NCBI GenBank assembly: GCA_035508495.1 | Contig: DATJMX010000002.1 | Span: 27,487-91,486, forward strand | DNA: 64,000 nt | Reading direction: 5' to 3' | Source of the DNA: Candidatus Binataceae bacterium | GTDB lineage: Bacteria > Desulfobacterota > Binatia > Binatales > Binataceae | Shown: positions 36,707 to 45,976 of the stretch, piece by piece | Layout of the letters: each line of letters starts with the position of its first letter | How positions within the stretch are numbered: the stretch's first letter is position 1 | Made by a program: the position numbers and the translations under genes | Notes under the pieces: generated by a model | Database searches by the model: none | Told to the model about the DNA's origin: nothing | Seen by the model: only the letters and a program-made list of their open reading frames with translations

Positions 36707-37501
36707 TCATCGCTTGATCCCTCGCGCCACGAATTGCGGCAGCACGAAAAAGAATTTGCCGTCGGCGACCGCGCGATCGATATCGCTGAACCATGCCGCG
36801 ATCTCGTCTTGGGCGATCTTGCCCGAATCGCGAGCGTAGCGCGCGAAGCTCGCCTTCAGCATCGGCAGCGATCGTCCCGCAGTATCCGCACCCGCCATGA
36901 TCTCGACCTTGACGTCGGTTAAGCCCGCCCCGCGAAAGAGCCCATGAAGCTGGCGGCCGATGCGCGGCTCGTGAATCGCAATCGATTTCGACGCCGCCAG
37001 AATCCGCTCGGTGCGCTCGCGCGCCGATGCGCCGATCTCGAGCGCGAGCATGTCCCAATCGCTGTCGGCCGCGACCACGATTCCTCCGCTCGCCGCGACG
37101 CGTGCCATTTCCGCGACAGTATCGGCGGCGGAATCGACATACTCAAGGACGTTTTTGCAGAACACCCGGTCGAAGGCGCCGTCGCGAAACTTGAGCGGCG
37201 GGAACGGGCTGTTCACGTACTCGACGTTGAGCTGCGCTTCCTTCGCGCGCGCACCAGCCCGCGCGACGAACTCGGCGTTGATATCGACGCCGGTCACCTT
37301 GCCGCTCGGGCCCACGCGCCGCGCCAACTCCTGCGTCGTATGCCCCGGGCCCGAGCCGACATCGAGGACCGAGAGCCCCGGCTTAAGCTCCAGCGGTCGA
37401 ATGATGGGCTCGATGGCGGGATGAAACGCGAGAATCTGGTCGTATGCGGCGTGCCGATCAGAATCGATATCGATCCAGTGTTGCTTGTAATAATCAGCCA
37501 T
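36707..37501 (-). CDS. Class I SAM-dependent methyltransferase
   Basis: 264 residues. SAM-binding motif I is VLDVGSGPGHTTQELARRVG with the acidic end of strand 2 in VTGVDINAEF; motif III region is FDRVFCKNVLEYVDS, followed by EMARVAASGGIVVAADSDWD. Methyltransferase_11 type, cytoplasmic. The C-terminal part (about 170-260) is helical and probably forms the acceptor site. Acceptor unknown. It is immediately upstream of the DUF1499 gene on the same strand. A dispersed repeat separates it from the epimerase gene upstream. Confidence 0.87.
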   Translation of the reverse strand: MADYYKQHWIDIDSDRHAAYDQILAFHPAIEPIIRPLELKPGLSVLDVGSGPGHTTQELARRVGPSGKVTGVDINAEFVARAGARAKEAQLNVEYVNSPFPPLKFRDGAFDRVFCKNVLEYVDSAADTVAEMARVAASGGIVVAADSDWDMLALEIGASARERTERILAASKSIAIHEPRIGRQLHGLFRGAGLTDVKVEIMAGADTAGRSLPMLKASFARYARDSGKIAQDEIAAWFSDIDRAVADGKFFFVLPQFVARGIKR

Positions 37502-37575
37502 CGCGACGCTGACCGTTAGCTCATCTTGGGCTCTAAGAAAAGCTCAATGTTGGATGGGAGTCTGAGCCGCGGATT

Positions 37576-37623
37576 GGTTCCCCTTCCCGATGCGGGAAGG
37601 GAAGTTTGTGCTGCGAACATTCA
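37576..37623. repeat. Dispersed intergenic repeat (CCCCTTCCCG type), short copy
   Basis: GGTTCCCCTTCCCGATGCGG followed closely by GGAAGGGAAGTTTGTGCTGCG. The first 20 bases are identical to the start of the longer copy at 7877-7975, and the right end matches that copy's right end with a few changes, so this looks like an internally deleted version. It forms a hairpin CCCTTCCCG/CGGGAAGGG. Confidence 0.6.
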
Positions 37624-37631
37624 CTCAACGA

Positions 37632-38555
37632 TCAGAATTGTGATTTCAGTAGAGCCGCGATGCCGTCTGCTACCGACACTTGCGGATGCCAGCCCAGGAT
37701 GCGGGCAGCTTCGCGATTGTCCGCGAGCGTGTCGCGCATGTCGCCGGCGCGCGCCTCGCGATGCACCGTCGGTCCGCCGAACATCGCCGCGATGCGATTG
37801 ATGCTCACGTTCTCGCCACGCCCGATGTTGATCGGACGCCCGTCGGCGATTTCGCAATCGGCAGCCAGCAGATTCGCGCGCACGATGTCGCTGACGTGGG
37901 TGAAATCCCGCGTCTGCTCGCCGTCGCCGTCAATCTCGAGCGGCCGCCCCTCGCGCCGCGCGCGCAGGAACGCCGCGATCGCGAGCTTGTAGGCACCCTC
38001 CTCCGCCATCCGCGCCCCATAAACGGCAAAGTAACGCAGCGCGACCGTCTCAAGGCCATAGAGCCGATGAAAGAGGCGCGCGTACTCCTCACCCGCGAGC
38101 TTCTGCAACGCATATGGGCTCTGCGGATGCGGCGTCATCGTCTCAACCAGCGGCATCGTCGACTGCACTCCATATACGGACGACGATCCCGAGAAGACCA
38201 CGCGCCGCACCTTCGCATCGCGCGCCGCGATCAGCACGTTCAGCGTGCCGACGACATTCGTCATGTGGGTCTCGAGCGGCTTGGCGATCGAGAGCGGAAT
38301 ACGCGGCAATGCGGCCACGTGAAAGATCGCATCGATTCCCTGCAACACTCGCGCGATCGATGATCCATCGCGGATATCGGCCTCAACGAGTTCCGCCCGC
38401 GGATTGATATGCCGACGATCGGCCGTCGCGAAGTTGTCGATCACACGAACCCGAGCCTGCGCGGCAACCAGCGCATCGACGAGATGCGAGCCGATAAATC
38501 CCGCGCCGCCGGTGACGATCACCTGGCGCCCGGCGAAACTCTTCGTGGCGGTCAC
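37632..38555 (-). CDS. NAD-dependent epimerase/dehydratase (UDP-glucose 4-epimerase-like)
   Basis: About 307 residues from GTG 38555 (a TTG at 38564 is an alternative; both lack a strong site). Extended SDR: Rossmann motif TGGAGFIGSHL, VRVIDNFATADRRH after strand 2, the catalytic Ser-Ser-Ser (SGSSSVYG) and YALQK with Tyr/Lys, and GRGENVSINRI near the C-terminus. This pattern belongs to GalE/WbpP-type nucleotide-sugar epimerases or dehydratases. It likely supplies a sugar nucleotide for surface polysaccharide, but it is separated from the polysaccharide locus by metH. The substrate (UDP-glucose, UDP-GlcNAc or similar) is not resolved. Confidence 0.88.
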   Translation of the reverse strand: MTATKSFAGRQVIVTGGAGFIGSHLVDALVAAQARVRVIDNFATADRRHINPRAELVEADIRDGSSIARVLQGIDAIFHVAALPRIPLSIAKPLETHMTNVVGTLNVLIAARDAKVRRVVFSGSSSVYGVQSTMPLVETMTPHPQSPYALQKLAGEEYARLFHRLYGLETVALRYFAVYGARMAEEGAYKLAIAAFLRARREGRPLEIDGDGEQTRDFTHVSDIVRANLLAADCEIADGRPINIGRGENVSINRIAAMFGGPTVHREARAGDMRDTLADNREAARILGWHPQVSVADGIAALLKSQF

Positions 38556-38675
38556 AGGTTCCAATTATCTTTTGAGCACAGCGTGGCTTCGTCGCGGCAG
38601 AAAAGCGAAAATTGCGCGGTTTTCATCGCAGGGGTAGGCTTAACGTTCACCCGGAAGGGAGACAGGTTTTCTAGA

Positions 38676-41600
38676 ATGACCACCAACGCGCAAAGGATCA
38701 AGTTGCTGGGCGAATTGCTCGCCGAGCGGATTCTCGTCCTCGATGGCGCGTTCGGCACCTTCGTCCTGGGACATCATCTATCGGCCGAGGATTACGGCGG
38801 CGCGAGCCTCGAGGGCTGCAACGAAAATGTCGTCCGCACGCGGCCCGACCTGATTCGCGAGATGCACGACGGCTTCCTCGAAGTCGGCGCCGACATTATC
38901 GAAACCGCGAGCTTCGGCTCGACGCGAATCGTACTCGCCGAGTATGGCCTGGAGCGCGATACGCGTGAGCTCAACCGCCTCGCCGCAGTGCTCGCGCGCG
39001 AAGAGGCCGACAAGTTCAGCACCTCAGCCAAACCGCGCTTCGTCGCGGGCTCAATGGGTCCAACGACCAAGAGCATCTCCGTCACCGGCGGCGCGACCTT
39101 CGACGACATGGCGGCCTCATACCAGGAGCAGGCCGAAGGCCTGATCGAAGGCGGCGTTGACATCCTGTTGCTGGAGACCGTGCAGGACACGCTCAACTGC
39201 AAGGCCGGTCTCGTCGGTATCGAGCGCGCGATCGAAAAGCTGGGTGTCGCGCCGGCGGTCTCGGTCTCGGGCACGATCGAAACGATGGGCACGCTGCTCG
39301 CCGGCCAGGATATCGAGGCGTTCTATACCTCGCTCGCGCACCGCGATCTGCTCTGGATGGGCCTCAACTGCGCGACCGGTCCCGACTTCATGACCGACCA
39401 CCTGCGGACGCTCGCCGGAATCTCGCGCTTCTACGTGGCATGCGTTCCCAATGCCGGCCTGCCCGACGAAGAGGGACGCTACAACGAGACGCCCGCGATG
39501 CTCGCTGCGAAGGTCGCGCGCTTTGCCGAGAATGGATGGATCAACCTGGTCGGCGGATGCTGCGGCACGGTGCCCGAGCATATCAAGCTGCTGGTCGATG
39601 CGGTCGCGAACATCAAGCCGCGCACGCGCTCGACGCTGCGGCGCTCGGTCGTCTCGGGAATCGAGACGCTCGTCATAGATCAGGATACGCGGCCAATCGT
39701 TGTCGGCGAGCGGACCAACGTGCTCGGCAGCCGCAAGTTCAAGCGCCTCATCGCGGACGGCAAGTTCGAGGAAGCGTCAGAGGTGGGCCGCGCGCAGGTG
39801 CGGCGCGGCGCGCATATTCTGGACGTTTGCCTTCAGGATCCCGACCGCGATGAGCTCGCGGACGTGACGACGTTCCTCGAGATCGAAGTCAAAAAAGTCA
39901 AAGTTCCGCTGATGATCGACAGCACCGATCATCGCGTTATCGAAGAGTCACTGAAGCGCACGCCCGGCAAGTCGCTGATCAATTCGATCAACCTCGAAGA
40001 CGGCGAGGAGCGATTCCAGAAAGTGGTGCCGCTCGCGCGGCGCTATGGCTCGGCGCTCGTTGTCGGATGTATCGACGAGGACAAGCAGCAGGCGCAAGCC
40101 GTCACGCGCGAGCGCAAACTCGCGATCGCCCAGCGCTCGCACCAGCTGCTCACGGAAAAATACGGCGTCGAGCCCGAGGACATCATCTTCGATCCGCTGG
40201 TGTTCCCGGTCGGCACTGGTGATGCGAATTACATCGGCAGCGGCATCGAGACCATCGAAGGCATCCGGCTCATCAAAGAGGCGCTGCCGAGCTGCAAAAC
40301 GATTCTCGGCGTCTCCAACGTTTCTTTCGGACTGCCCGAGGCGGGCCGCGAAGTGCTGAACTCCGTCATGCTCTATCACTGCGTGCAGGCCGGCCTCGAT
40401 CTCGCGATCGTCAACTCCGAGAAGCTCCAGCGCTACCCGTCGATTCCCGAAGAGGAGCGCAAGCTCGCCGAGGATCTCATCTGGTGGCGCGGCGCCGATC
40501 CGATCGCGGCGTTCGCGGCGCACTTCCGCGGCAAGAAGGCTGCGCTATCCACCGATAACCGCAAGGACCTGCCGCTCGATGAGCGCCTCGCGCGCTACAT
40601 CCTCGAAGGCTCCAAGGACGGCCTCACCGACGACCTCGACGAGGCGCTCAAAGATCGCAAACCGCTCGAAATCATCAACGGCCCGTTGATGAAGGGCATG
40701 GACGAGGTCGGCCGGCTCTTCAACGCCAACCAGATGATCGTCGCCGAAGTGCTACAGTCAGCCGAGGCGATGAAAGCCGCCGTCGCGCATCTCGAGCCGC
40801 ACATGGAAAAGGCCGAGAGCGCGACCAAGGGCCGGATCGTGCTCGCGACGGTCAAGGGCGACGTTCACGACATCGGCAAGAACCTCGTCGAGATTATCCT
40901 CGGCAACAACGGCTATCGCGTCATCAATCTCGGCATCAAGGTTCCGCCCGAGGAACTGATCAAGGCCTATCGCGAGCATCGTCCCGACGCGATCGGGCTC
41001 TCGGGGCTGCTCGTCAAGTCCGCGCAGATGATGGTGCTCACAGTTCAGGATCTCAGGACCGCGGAGATCGCATGCCCGATCCTGGTGGGCGGCGCGGCCC
41101 TCTCGAACCGCTTCACGCGGATGAAGATCGCGCCCGAGTACGGCGGAATCGTCGCCTACGCCAACGACGCGATGGTGGGCCTCGACCTCGCCAATCAGCT
41201 CATGGACTATGAGCGGCGCGAAACGCTCGGCCGCAAGCTCGACGAACAGTCGCGCAAGATGCTCGAGACGGCTCCCAGGGCGGTCGAGAGCGCTCCCGCG
41301 GAGAATCGGAAGTCGTCAGTGCGGCGCGATGTTGAAATCCCGATACCGCCCGACCTGAAGCTCCACGTCACCCGCGACTACGATCTCGGCGAGATTTTCA
41401 GATACATCAATCCGAAGAGCCTCTACGCCAAGCATCTCGGCTTCCAGAATTTTGTCGAGGAATTCGAGTCGGGAAATCCCAAAGCGCGCGAGCTCCACGA
41501 GCGCGTCGAGGAAGTCGAACAAATAATGCTGGCACGGCCGGACATCACGGCCAACGCGATTTACAAGTTCTTCCCGGCGCAGTCGGACGGCGATCGCACT

Positions 41601-42197
41601 ATTTCGATTTTCTCTCCTGACGGCCATACTGTGCTCCAGTCCTTTACATTTGGCCGGCAGAGCGAGGCGCCCTACCTCTGTCTTGCCGACTATGTAGCGG
41701 AGCGCGGCTCACGAACTGACTATCTGGGGATGTTCATCACGACCATCGGCACAGGAGTCCGTGCGCTCGCCGATCAATGGAAGAACGATGGCGATTACCT
41801 GCGCTCGCATATCCTGCAAGTGCTGGCCAACGAGGGCGCCGAAGCATTCGCGGAATTATTGCATCTCAAGATGCGGCTGATGTGGGGTATCGGCGATCCG
41901 CCGGGGCTCACGATGAAAGATCTCTACCAGGCGCGGTATCATGGCAAGCGTTACTCATTTGGCTATCCTGCTTGCCCGCGGATGGAAGATCAGGAGCAGT
42001 TGTTCCGCGCGCTCGAGGTTGAGAACAACGGGATTGGCGCCGGGCTGACCGAAGGCTACATGATGGAGCCGGAAAGCTGCGTCAGCGCAATAGTATTTCA
42101 CCATCCTGAGACAAAATACTTCGCGCTATCGCAGAACGATATCGAACGCCTCGAACGCGAATTCGACGATATCCAGAAAAAGCGCGCCGCGGGTTGA
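38676..42197 (+). CDS. metH: Cobalamin-dependent methionine synthase
   Basis: 1173 residues from ATG 38676; a possible extension to 38409 is antisense to the epimerase gene and rejected. Domain order: homocysteine-binding barrel (about 10-325; zinc ligands Cys232 in LNCATGP and Cys295/Cys296 in GGCCGT), pterin-binding barrel (about 345-610; DSTDHRVIEE and VGCIDEDKQQ), cobalamin cap (about 640-725), B12 domain (KGDVHDIGKNLV, with His731 as the lower cobalt ligand, and the SGLLVKS loop), and SAM activation domain (about 880-1173; CLADYVAERGSRTDYLGMF and YGKRYSFGYPACP-type motif HGKRYSFGYPACP). Transfers methyl from methyltetrahydrofolate to homocysteine. Full length, all key residues visible. 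No riboswitch seen upstream. Confidence 0.97.
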   Translation: MTTNAQRIKLLGELLAERILVLDGAFGTFVLGHHLSAEDYGGASLEGCNENVVRTRPDLIREMHDGFLEVGADIIETASFGSTRIVLAEYGLERDTRELNRLAAVLAREEADKFSTSAKPRFVAGSMGPTTKSISVTGGATFDDMAASYQEQAEGLIEGGVDILLLETVQDTLNCKAGLVGIERAIEKLGVAPAVSVSGTIETMGTLLAGQDIEAFYTSLAHRDLLWMGLNCATGPDFMTDHLRTLAGISRFYVACVPNAGLPDEEGRYNETPAMLAAKVARFAENGWINLVGGCCGTVPEHIKLLVDAVANIKPRTRSTLRRSVVSGIETLVIDQDTRPIVVGERTNVLGSRKFKRLIADGKFEEASEVGRAQVRRGAHILDVCLQDPDRDELADVTTFLEIEVKKVKVPLMIDSTDHRVIEESLKRTPGKSLINSINLEDGEERFQKVVPLARRYGSALVVGCIDEDKQQAQAVTRERKLAIAQRSHQLLTEKYGVEPEDIIFDPLVFPVGTGDANYIGSGIETIEGIRLIKEALPSCKTILGVSNVSFGLPEAGREVLNSVMLYHCVQAGLDLAIVNSEKLQRYPSIPEEERKLAEDLIWWRGADPIAAFAAHFRGKKAALSTDNRKDLPLDERLARYILEGSKDGLTDDLDEALKDRKPLEIINGPLMKGMDEVGRLFNANQMIVAEVLQSAEAMKAAVAHLEPHMEKAESATKGRIVLATVKGDVHDIGKNLVEIILGNNGYRVINLGIKVPPEELIKAYREHRPDAIGLSGLLVKSAQMMVLTVQDLRTAEIACPILVGGAALSNRFTRMKIAPEYGGIVAYANDAMVGLDLANQLMDYERRETLGRKLDEQSRKMLETAPRAVESAPAENRKSSVRRDVEIPIPPDLKLHVTRDYDLGEIFRYINPKSLYAKHLGFQNFVEEFESGNPKARELHERVEEVEQIMLARPDITANAIYKFFPAQSDGDRTISIFSPDGHTVLQSFTFGRQSEAPYLCLADYVAERGSRTDYLGMFITTIGTGVRALADQWKNDGDYLRSHILQVLANEGAEAFAELLHLKMRLMWGIGDPPGLTMKDLYQARYHGKRYSFGYPACPRMEDQEQLFRALEVENNGIGAGLTEGYMMEPESCVSAIVFHHPETKYFALSQNDIERLEREFDDIQKKRAAG

Positions 42198-42224
42198 GTT
42201 TCCGCAAAACTCTCAGTCGATTAG

Positions 42225-42806
42225 CTACTTCGCGCGAGCGCGCCGCGCGCTGCCATTGTGCGCGCGAAGCTCAACGGTCTCCGCTCGTTCGTGCGGATGT
42301 AAACCCGCGCAGCGAATCATAACTTCGCGCGGCCGTGGACCATCCAGTTCTACCAGAAAGACTCGCTGCCACGTACCAAGCGCCAGGCGGCCATCGATTA
42401 CCGGGATCGTTTCGCTGGTCGAAAGCAGCAGGTGCATCAGGTGCGAATGCGCGTTCGGCCTCTCATCCGGCGCGATCGGTGGCTTGCGCCGGCTCATATC
42501 ATTGTGATCGTACTCCGCATGCGGCGGGCACAGCTCGCGTAGCATCCGCTTGAAATCGAGCAGCAGGAGCTCTTCCGCTTCGTTGATCTTGATCGCGGCA
42601 GTAGTATGACGCGAGAAAACCGTGACCTGACCGCTTTCGATCTGATTTTCAGCCAAGTGAGTATTGATGTGATCAGTCAGATCGATGAATTCGATTGGTT
42701 CGCTGGTCTTAACTTCGATGACAGCATCGGCAAGCGTGATGAAATGGCGGGCTTGCGATTCGCTCGATCGCATTACCAGTGTTGCGTGTGAGCTGGGCTC
42801 GAGCAT
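42225..42806 (-). CDS. YjbQ/UPF0047-family protein (secondary thiamine-phosphate synthase type)
   Basis: 193 residues from ATG 42806, which follows AAGGAGTACCA; upstream in-frame codons are not needed. Signature of the UPF0047 family: GQVTVFSRHTTAAIKINEAEE, then HLMHLLLSTSETIPVIDGRLALGTWQRVFLVELDGPRPREVMI. The conserved histidines of the SRHTT and HNDM/HAHLMHLL-type segments are present. E. coli YjbQ has weak thiamine-phosphate synthase activity, and the true role of the family is unsettled. The N-terminal about 25 residues are extra. Convergent with metH, with only 27 bp between the stop codons. Confidence 0.88.
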   Translation of the reverse strand: MLEPSSHATLVMRSSESQARHFITLADAVIEVKTSEPIEFIDLTDHINTHLAENQIESGQVTVFSRHTTAAIKINEAEELLLLDFKRMLRELCPPHAEYDHNDMSRRKPPIAPDERPNAHSHLMHLLLSTSETIPVIDGRLALGTWQRVFLVELDGPRPREVMIRCAGLHPHERAETVELRAHNGSARRARAK

Positions 42807-42877
42807 TGGTACTCCTTGCGAGCAGGACACCGTGATCGTAGGCAAGCGGTGCAATGCGCGCAATTCACGCCTGACGA

Positions 42878-42914
42878 TCTGACCGACTAACCGGCGGCTG
42901 GTTAGTCGGTCAGA
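42878..42914. promoter_or_regulatory. Perfect 15-bp dyad with 7-base spacer
   Basis: TCTGACCGACTAACC (42878-42892) is exactly complementary to GGTTAGTCGGTCAGA (42900-42914). It lies about 70 bp upstream of the YjbQ-family start codon and about 60 bp past the gmd stop, both on the minus strand. No T-run follows on either strand, so an operator or other structural site is as likely as a terminator. Confidence 0.55.
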
Positions 42915-42974
42915 GCTAACATTTGCGGATACTTAATGATGTTTTGCGTGCAGTAGCGTGCTCGGCAAGGCGGC

Positions 42975-43991
42975 TTATTTGCTCCGCTCCTTGAGCTCGC
43001 GTTGCGCGAGCTCAAGATCGGCATCGACCATCAATTCGACCAGCTCTTTGAACTTGACCCGCGGTTTCCATTCGAGCTGGCGACGCGCCTTCGCATAGTC
43101 GCCCATCAGAATATCGACTTCCGCGGGCCGGAAATGCCGCGGGTCAATCTCGACCATCTTCTTCCAATCGAGCTTGAGCCGATCGAACGCGCACTCGAGA
43201 AATTCCTGGACCGAATGGGTTTCGCCGGTCGCAATTACGTAATCGTCCGGCTGATCCTGCTGCAGCATCAGCCACATCGCTTCGACATAGTCGCCGGCGA
43301 AGCCCCAGTCGCGGCGCGCCTCGAGATTGCCGAGCGCGAGCTTGTCCTGGAGCCCGAGCTTGATGCGTCCGGCGCTGCGCGTGATTTTGCGGGTCACGAA
43401 ATTTTCACCGCGGCGCGGCGATTCGTGATTGAACAGGATACCGTTGCAGGCGAACAGGCCGTACGATTCGCGATAATTGGTGGTCTGCCAGTGAGCGTAG
43501 ACTTTCGCGCACGCATAGGGACTGCGCGGATGGAAAAGCGTCGTCTCGCGCTGTGGAACTTCCTGCACCTTGCCGAACATTTCGGATGATCCGGCCTGAT
43601 AGAGCCGCGCAGCGCGGCCACGACGCTGATTGAAATCGCGCACCGCCTCGAGCAGCCGCAGCGCGCCGAGCCCGACCACGTCGGCCGTGTACTCGGGCTG
43701 ATCGAACGAAATCCGCACGTGTGATTGCGCGGCGAGATTGTAAACCTCGTCGGGATTAACCTGCTCGACGATTCGCCGCAGACCGGTACCGTCGCCAAGA
43801 TCACCGTAGTGAAGCTGCAGGCCGCCGCCATTCGCACCAAAGCCGCGATGCAGATGATCGATGCGTCCGGTGGCGAAGCTCGACGAACGGCGCACGATGC
43901 CGTGAACTTCGTAGTCCTTTTTCAGCAGGAATTCGGCAAGATAGGAGCCGTCCTGACCCGTGACACCAGTAATTAATGCAACTTTGGCCAT
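42975..43991 (-). CDS. gmd: GDP-mannose 4,6-dehydratase
   Basis: 338 residues, usual length. Converts GDP-mannose to GDP-4-keto-6-deoxymannose with NADP. N-terminus [20 protein letters not shown] is the characteristic Gmd cofactor motif; [17 protein letters not shown] follows strand 2; [23 protein letters not shown] and the catalytic GSSEMFG and [12 protein letters not shown] (Tyr/Lys) are intact, as is [18 protein letters not shown]. The product is the precursor of GDP-fucose, rhamnose or perosamine; no fcl, rmd or per gene is in the window. It is the last gene of the polysaccharide locus on this strand, separated from the cupin gene by a terminator. Confidence 0.96.
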   Translation of the reverse strand: MAKVALITGVTGQDGSYLAEFLLKKDYEVHGIVRRSSSFATGRIDHLHRGFGANGGGLQLHYGDLGDGTGLRRIVEQVNPDEVYNLAAQSHVRISFDQPEYTADVVGLGALRLLEAVRDFNQRRGRAARLYQAGSSEMFGKVQEVPQRETTLFHPRSPYACAKVYAHWQTTNYRESYGLFACNGILFNHESPRRGENFVTRKITRSAGRIKLGLQDKLALGNLEARRDWGFAGDYVEAMWLMLQQDQPDDYVIATGETHSVQEFLECAFDRLKLDWKKMVEIDPRHFRPAEVDILMGDYAKARRQLEWKPRVKFKELVELMVDADLELAQRELKERSK

Positions 43992-44060
43992 GCGATCGAT
44001 TTTGCAAATATTACCATCGGCGTCCGGCTACCGAAACTGGACCTGACCGGCGCGATAAAT

Positions 44061-44087
44061 AAAAAAGGCGCGGCCTGCGCCACGCCT
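44061..44087 (-). terminator. Rho-independent terminator after the cupin gene
   Basis: On the minus strand AGGCGTGGC and GGCCGCGCCT-type arms form a GC-rich hairpin with one mismatch, followed by TTTTTTATTT. It sits 25 bp past the stop of the cupin gene (44112) and should end the long polysaccharide transcript before gmd or attenuate it. Confidence 0.75.
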
Positions 44088-44111
44088 CGTTAAAGAATGC
44101 GGATGAGTCGG

Positions 44112-44474
44112 TCAGTCGCCCTTCACCAGGCGATGCGAGTCGCTGTCGAAGTGTTGCGTTGAAAATTCGTAGAGCTCGACGTCCTCGAGCGCTTCCATCT
44201 GATGCACGAGCCCCGGCGGAATATCCATGCAGTCGCCCGCGACCATCTCGAACTCCTCGATAACCGTGCTATCCGCCGATTCCTTGATCCGCATAATGAT
44301 CCGGCCGCGCCGCAGGAAGAACGACTCGGTCTTGAGCTTGTGGAAATGCAGCGACAATTTCTTGCCCTTGTTGATTTCGAGGATCTTGCCGCAGTAGCGC
44401 TCGTTGTTGGCGATCCAGACTTCGCGCCCCCATCCTTTGGGAACGATGTTTACAGGTTGTCTTGGACGATTCAT
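44112..44474 (-). CDS. Cupin-domain protein (sugar-phosphate isomerase-like)
   Basis: 120 residues forming a single cupin: PKGWGREVWIANN at the start, SLHFHKLKTESFFLRRGRIIMRI with the metal-binding histidines, and GDCMDIPPGLVHQMEALEDVELYEFST in the second motif. The GWGxE..W opening and the HxH...E pattern are like the cupin domain of type II mannose-6-phosphate isomerase/guanylyltransferase. The neighbouring gmd uses GDP-mannose, so a role in mannose-nucleotide supply is reasonable but unproven. Alternative: a sugar-binding regulator. Confidence 0.82.
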   Translation of the reverse strand: MNRPRQPVNIVPKGWGREVWIANNERYCGKILEINKGKKLSLHFHKLKTESFFLRRGRIIMRIKESADSTVIEEFEMVAGDCMDIPPGLVHQMEALEDVELYEFSTQHFDSDSHRLVKGD

Positions 44475-44534
44475 TTTGTCTGATGGCGATTCTAGAACAT
44501 TTGCAGGGTTAGACCCAGCGGCTGCGGAAAATTG

Positions 44535-45971
44535 CTATTGGCAGAGTTCGCTGGGATTGCCGGGTCCTCGGTAATTGAAGATGCCCGCGTCGAAAATCGG
44601 GGCGCTCGCGCCACGCTCGATATCGAGATAGTAGGGCAGTCTGACAGTATTTTGATGATTCGGTAGAAAGCGTTCGAATCCCGGCCGCTTCGGCTCGGCC
44701 CAGGTTTGTTTGTAGTAAGTCTCATAAATCGAACAAAATTCGCTATGAGAGCCGGCCGCCTTGAGCTTGTCGTACACGGTGGTCAGACCGCTCGAGGCCG
44801 AGCGAACCTGAACATTCAAAGCGCAAATCTGAATCGCGAGCAACAACGACATCGCAATGCCGAGTGCTCGCGCGCCCGCCGGTTTCCATCGCGCCGCCGC
44901 CCAGCTCATCGCCAGCCACGCGGCGGGATACCCGAACCGTTCCGCACCAAAGACCCCAAAAATCGATCTGCCACCCGCTCCGTATGCAACGATGCATAGC
45001 AATATCGCCCAAAGCGGAGCGGCGTCATTGTCGCTGCCTTTCTGAAATAACGTCGACGGGCAGGCGCAAAGCATTCCCAGGATGCCGAGCGCCGCGATTA
45101 AGTTGATCGCGCCGGCGGCGTGCATCCAACTCGAATGCGCGTTGACCCATGGCAGAAAGATGTGAAACAGCGCGAAGGCATCTATAAAGTTCGCGGCCAA
45201 CGCTCGCAGCGTCCACGGATCGTAAATCTGCTGACCGCCGAGTTGATGCCCCGCGATTCTTCCTGCCACATACCAGACCAGCAGCGACACTGAAGCGAGC
45301 GATGGCCATAGAATTGCCCGCGATGATGCTCCTTTCGGTTGCGCCCACAAAATTCCCGCGACAACTGCGAGACAGGCTAGATAAGCCATCAAGTGAGCAA
45401 CGAAGATTAGGCACAAAGCGATAAGAATGATCGCCGGCGCAACGGTTTCCGGATGGTCGCGCCGTCTCAGGACATAGCCCGCGAAAAAAAGGAATCCGAC
45501 GAAGCCGATATAAAAATCAATCTCGCCCCAGAAGAACCACGAATTGAATACATACAACAGCGGTATGTAGAAAAACTGGCTATGCTCGGTCGCGCCGCAA
45601 GCTCCCAACATGTATGCGCTGCCCGCGACGAACATGACGATCGCGAGGCTCAGCACGATCTTCGCCGAGGTCTCCGGGCTCACTACGAAGTTGAGCAGAC
45701 TGCACAGTAGCGGCACCGCGGCGTGGGTGAAGGCGTAGTGCTTGATCAAGTAGTGCTTGAACTGCACGCCCCGCATTTTCTGCGAGAGGATCCAGCCTTC
45801 GTAGACGTAGTCGGGATAGTCCGACAATGGCAGGAAGCGGTTGGCCCATACGATCCAGAGCGCGTTCACCGTGACGAGCGCCGCGACGAGCCGCAAGCTG
45901 ACGCTCGCAGTTCGCCCTTGGGCTTTGCTCAATGACCCGAGGTTTCGGTATGTCGCGGTCGCGCTCGCCAT
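44535..45971 (-). CDS. Polytopic membrane protein, GT-C glycosyltransferase-like
   Basis: 478 residues with about ten membrane helices between residues 25 and 400 and a soluble C-terminal part (about 400-478). After the first helix there is an acidic motif, LSDYPDYVYEGWILSQKM, placed like the catalytic DxD/ExD loop of GT-C enzymes that use lipid-linked sugars. I do not recognise a named family. Start is ATG 45971, six bases after the stop of the upstream WecA-like fusion gene, so they are co-transcribed. It may add a sugar from a polyprenyl donor to the polysaccharide at the outer face of the inner membrane. Confidence 0.65.
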   Translation of the reverse strand: MASATATYRNLGSLSKAQGRTASVSLRLVAALVTVNALWIVWANRFLPLSDYPDYVYEGWILSQKMRGVQFKHYLIKHYAFTHAAVPLLCSLLNFVVSPETSAKIVLSLAIVMFVAGSAYMLGACGATEHSQFFYIPLLYVFNSWFFWGEIDFYIGFVGFLFFAGYVLRRRDHPETVAPAIILIALCLIFVAHLMAYLACLAVVAGILWAQPKGASSRAILWPSLASVSLLVWYVAGRIAGHQLGGQQIYDPWTLRALAANFIDAFALFHIFLPWVNAHSSWMHAAGAINLIAALGILGMLCACPSTLFQKGSDNDAAPLWAILLCIVAYGAGGRSIFGVFGAERFGYPAAWLAMSWAAARWKPAGARALGIAMSLLLAIQICALNVQVRSASSGLTTVYDKLKAAGSHSEFCSIYETYYKQTWAEPKRPGFERFLPNHQNTVRLPYYLDIERGASAPIFDAGIFNYRGPGNPSELCQ

Positions 45972-45976
45972 CGAAG

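Noticed and set aside
38409..38675. N-terminal extension of MetH by 89 codons
   Set aside because: Mostly antisense to the epimerase gene; MetH homology starts at the ATG at 38676.
38565..38675. Cobalamin or SAM riboswitch in front of metH
   Set aside because: The gap is about 110 bp and shows no B12-box or SAM-riboswitch core that I can recognise.
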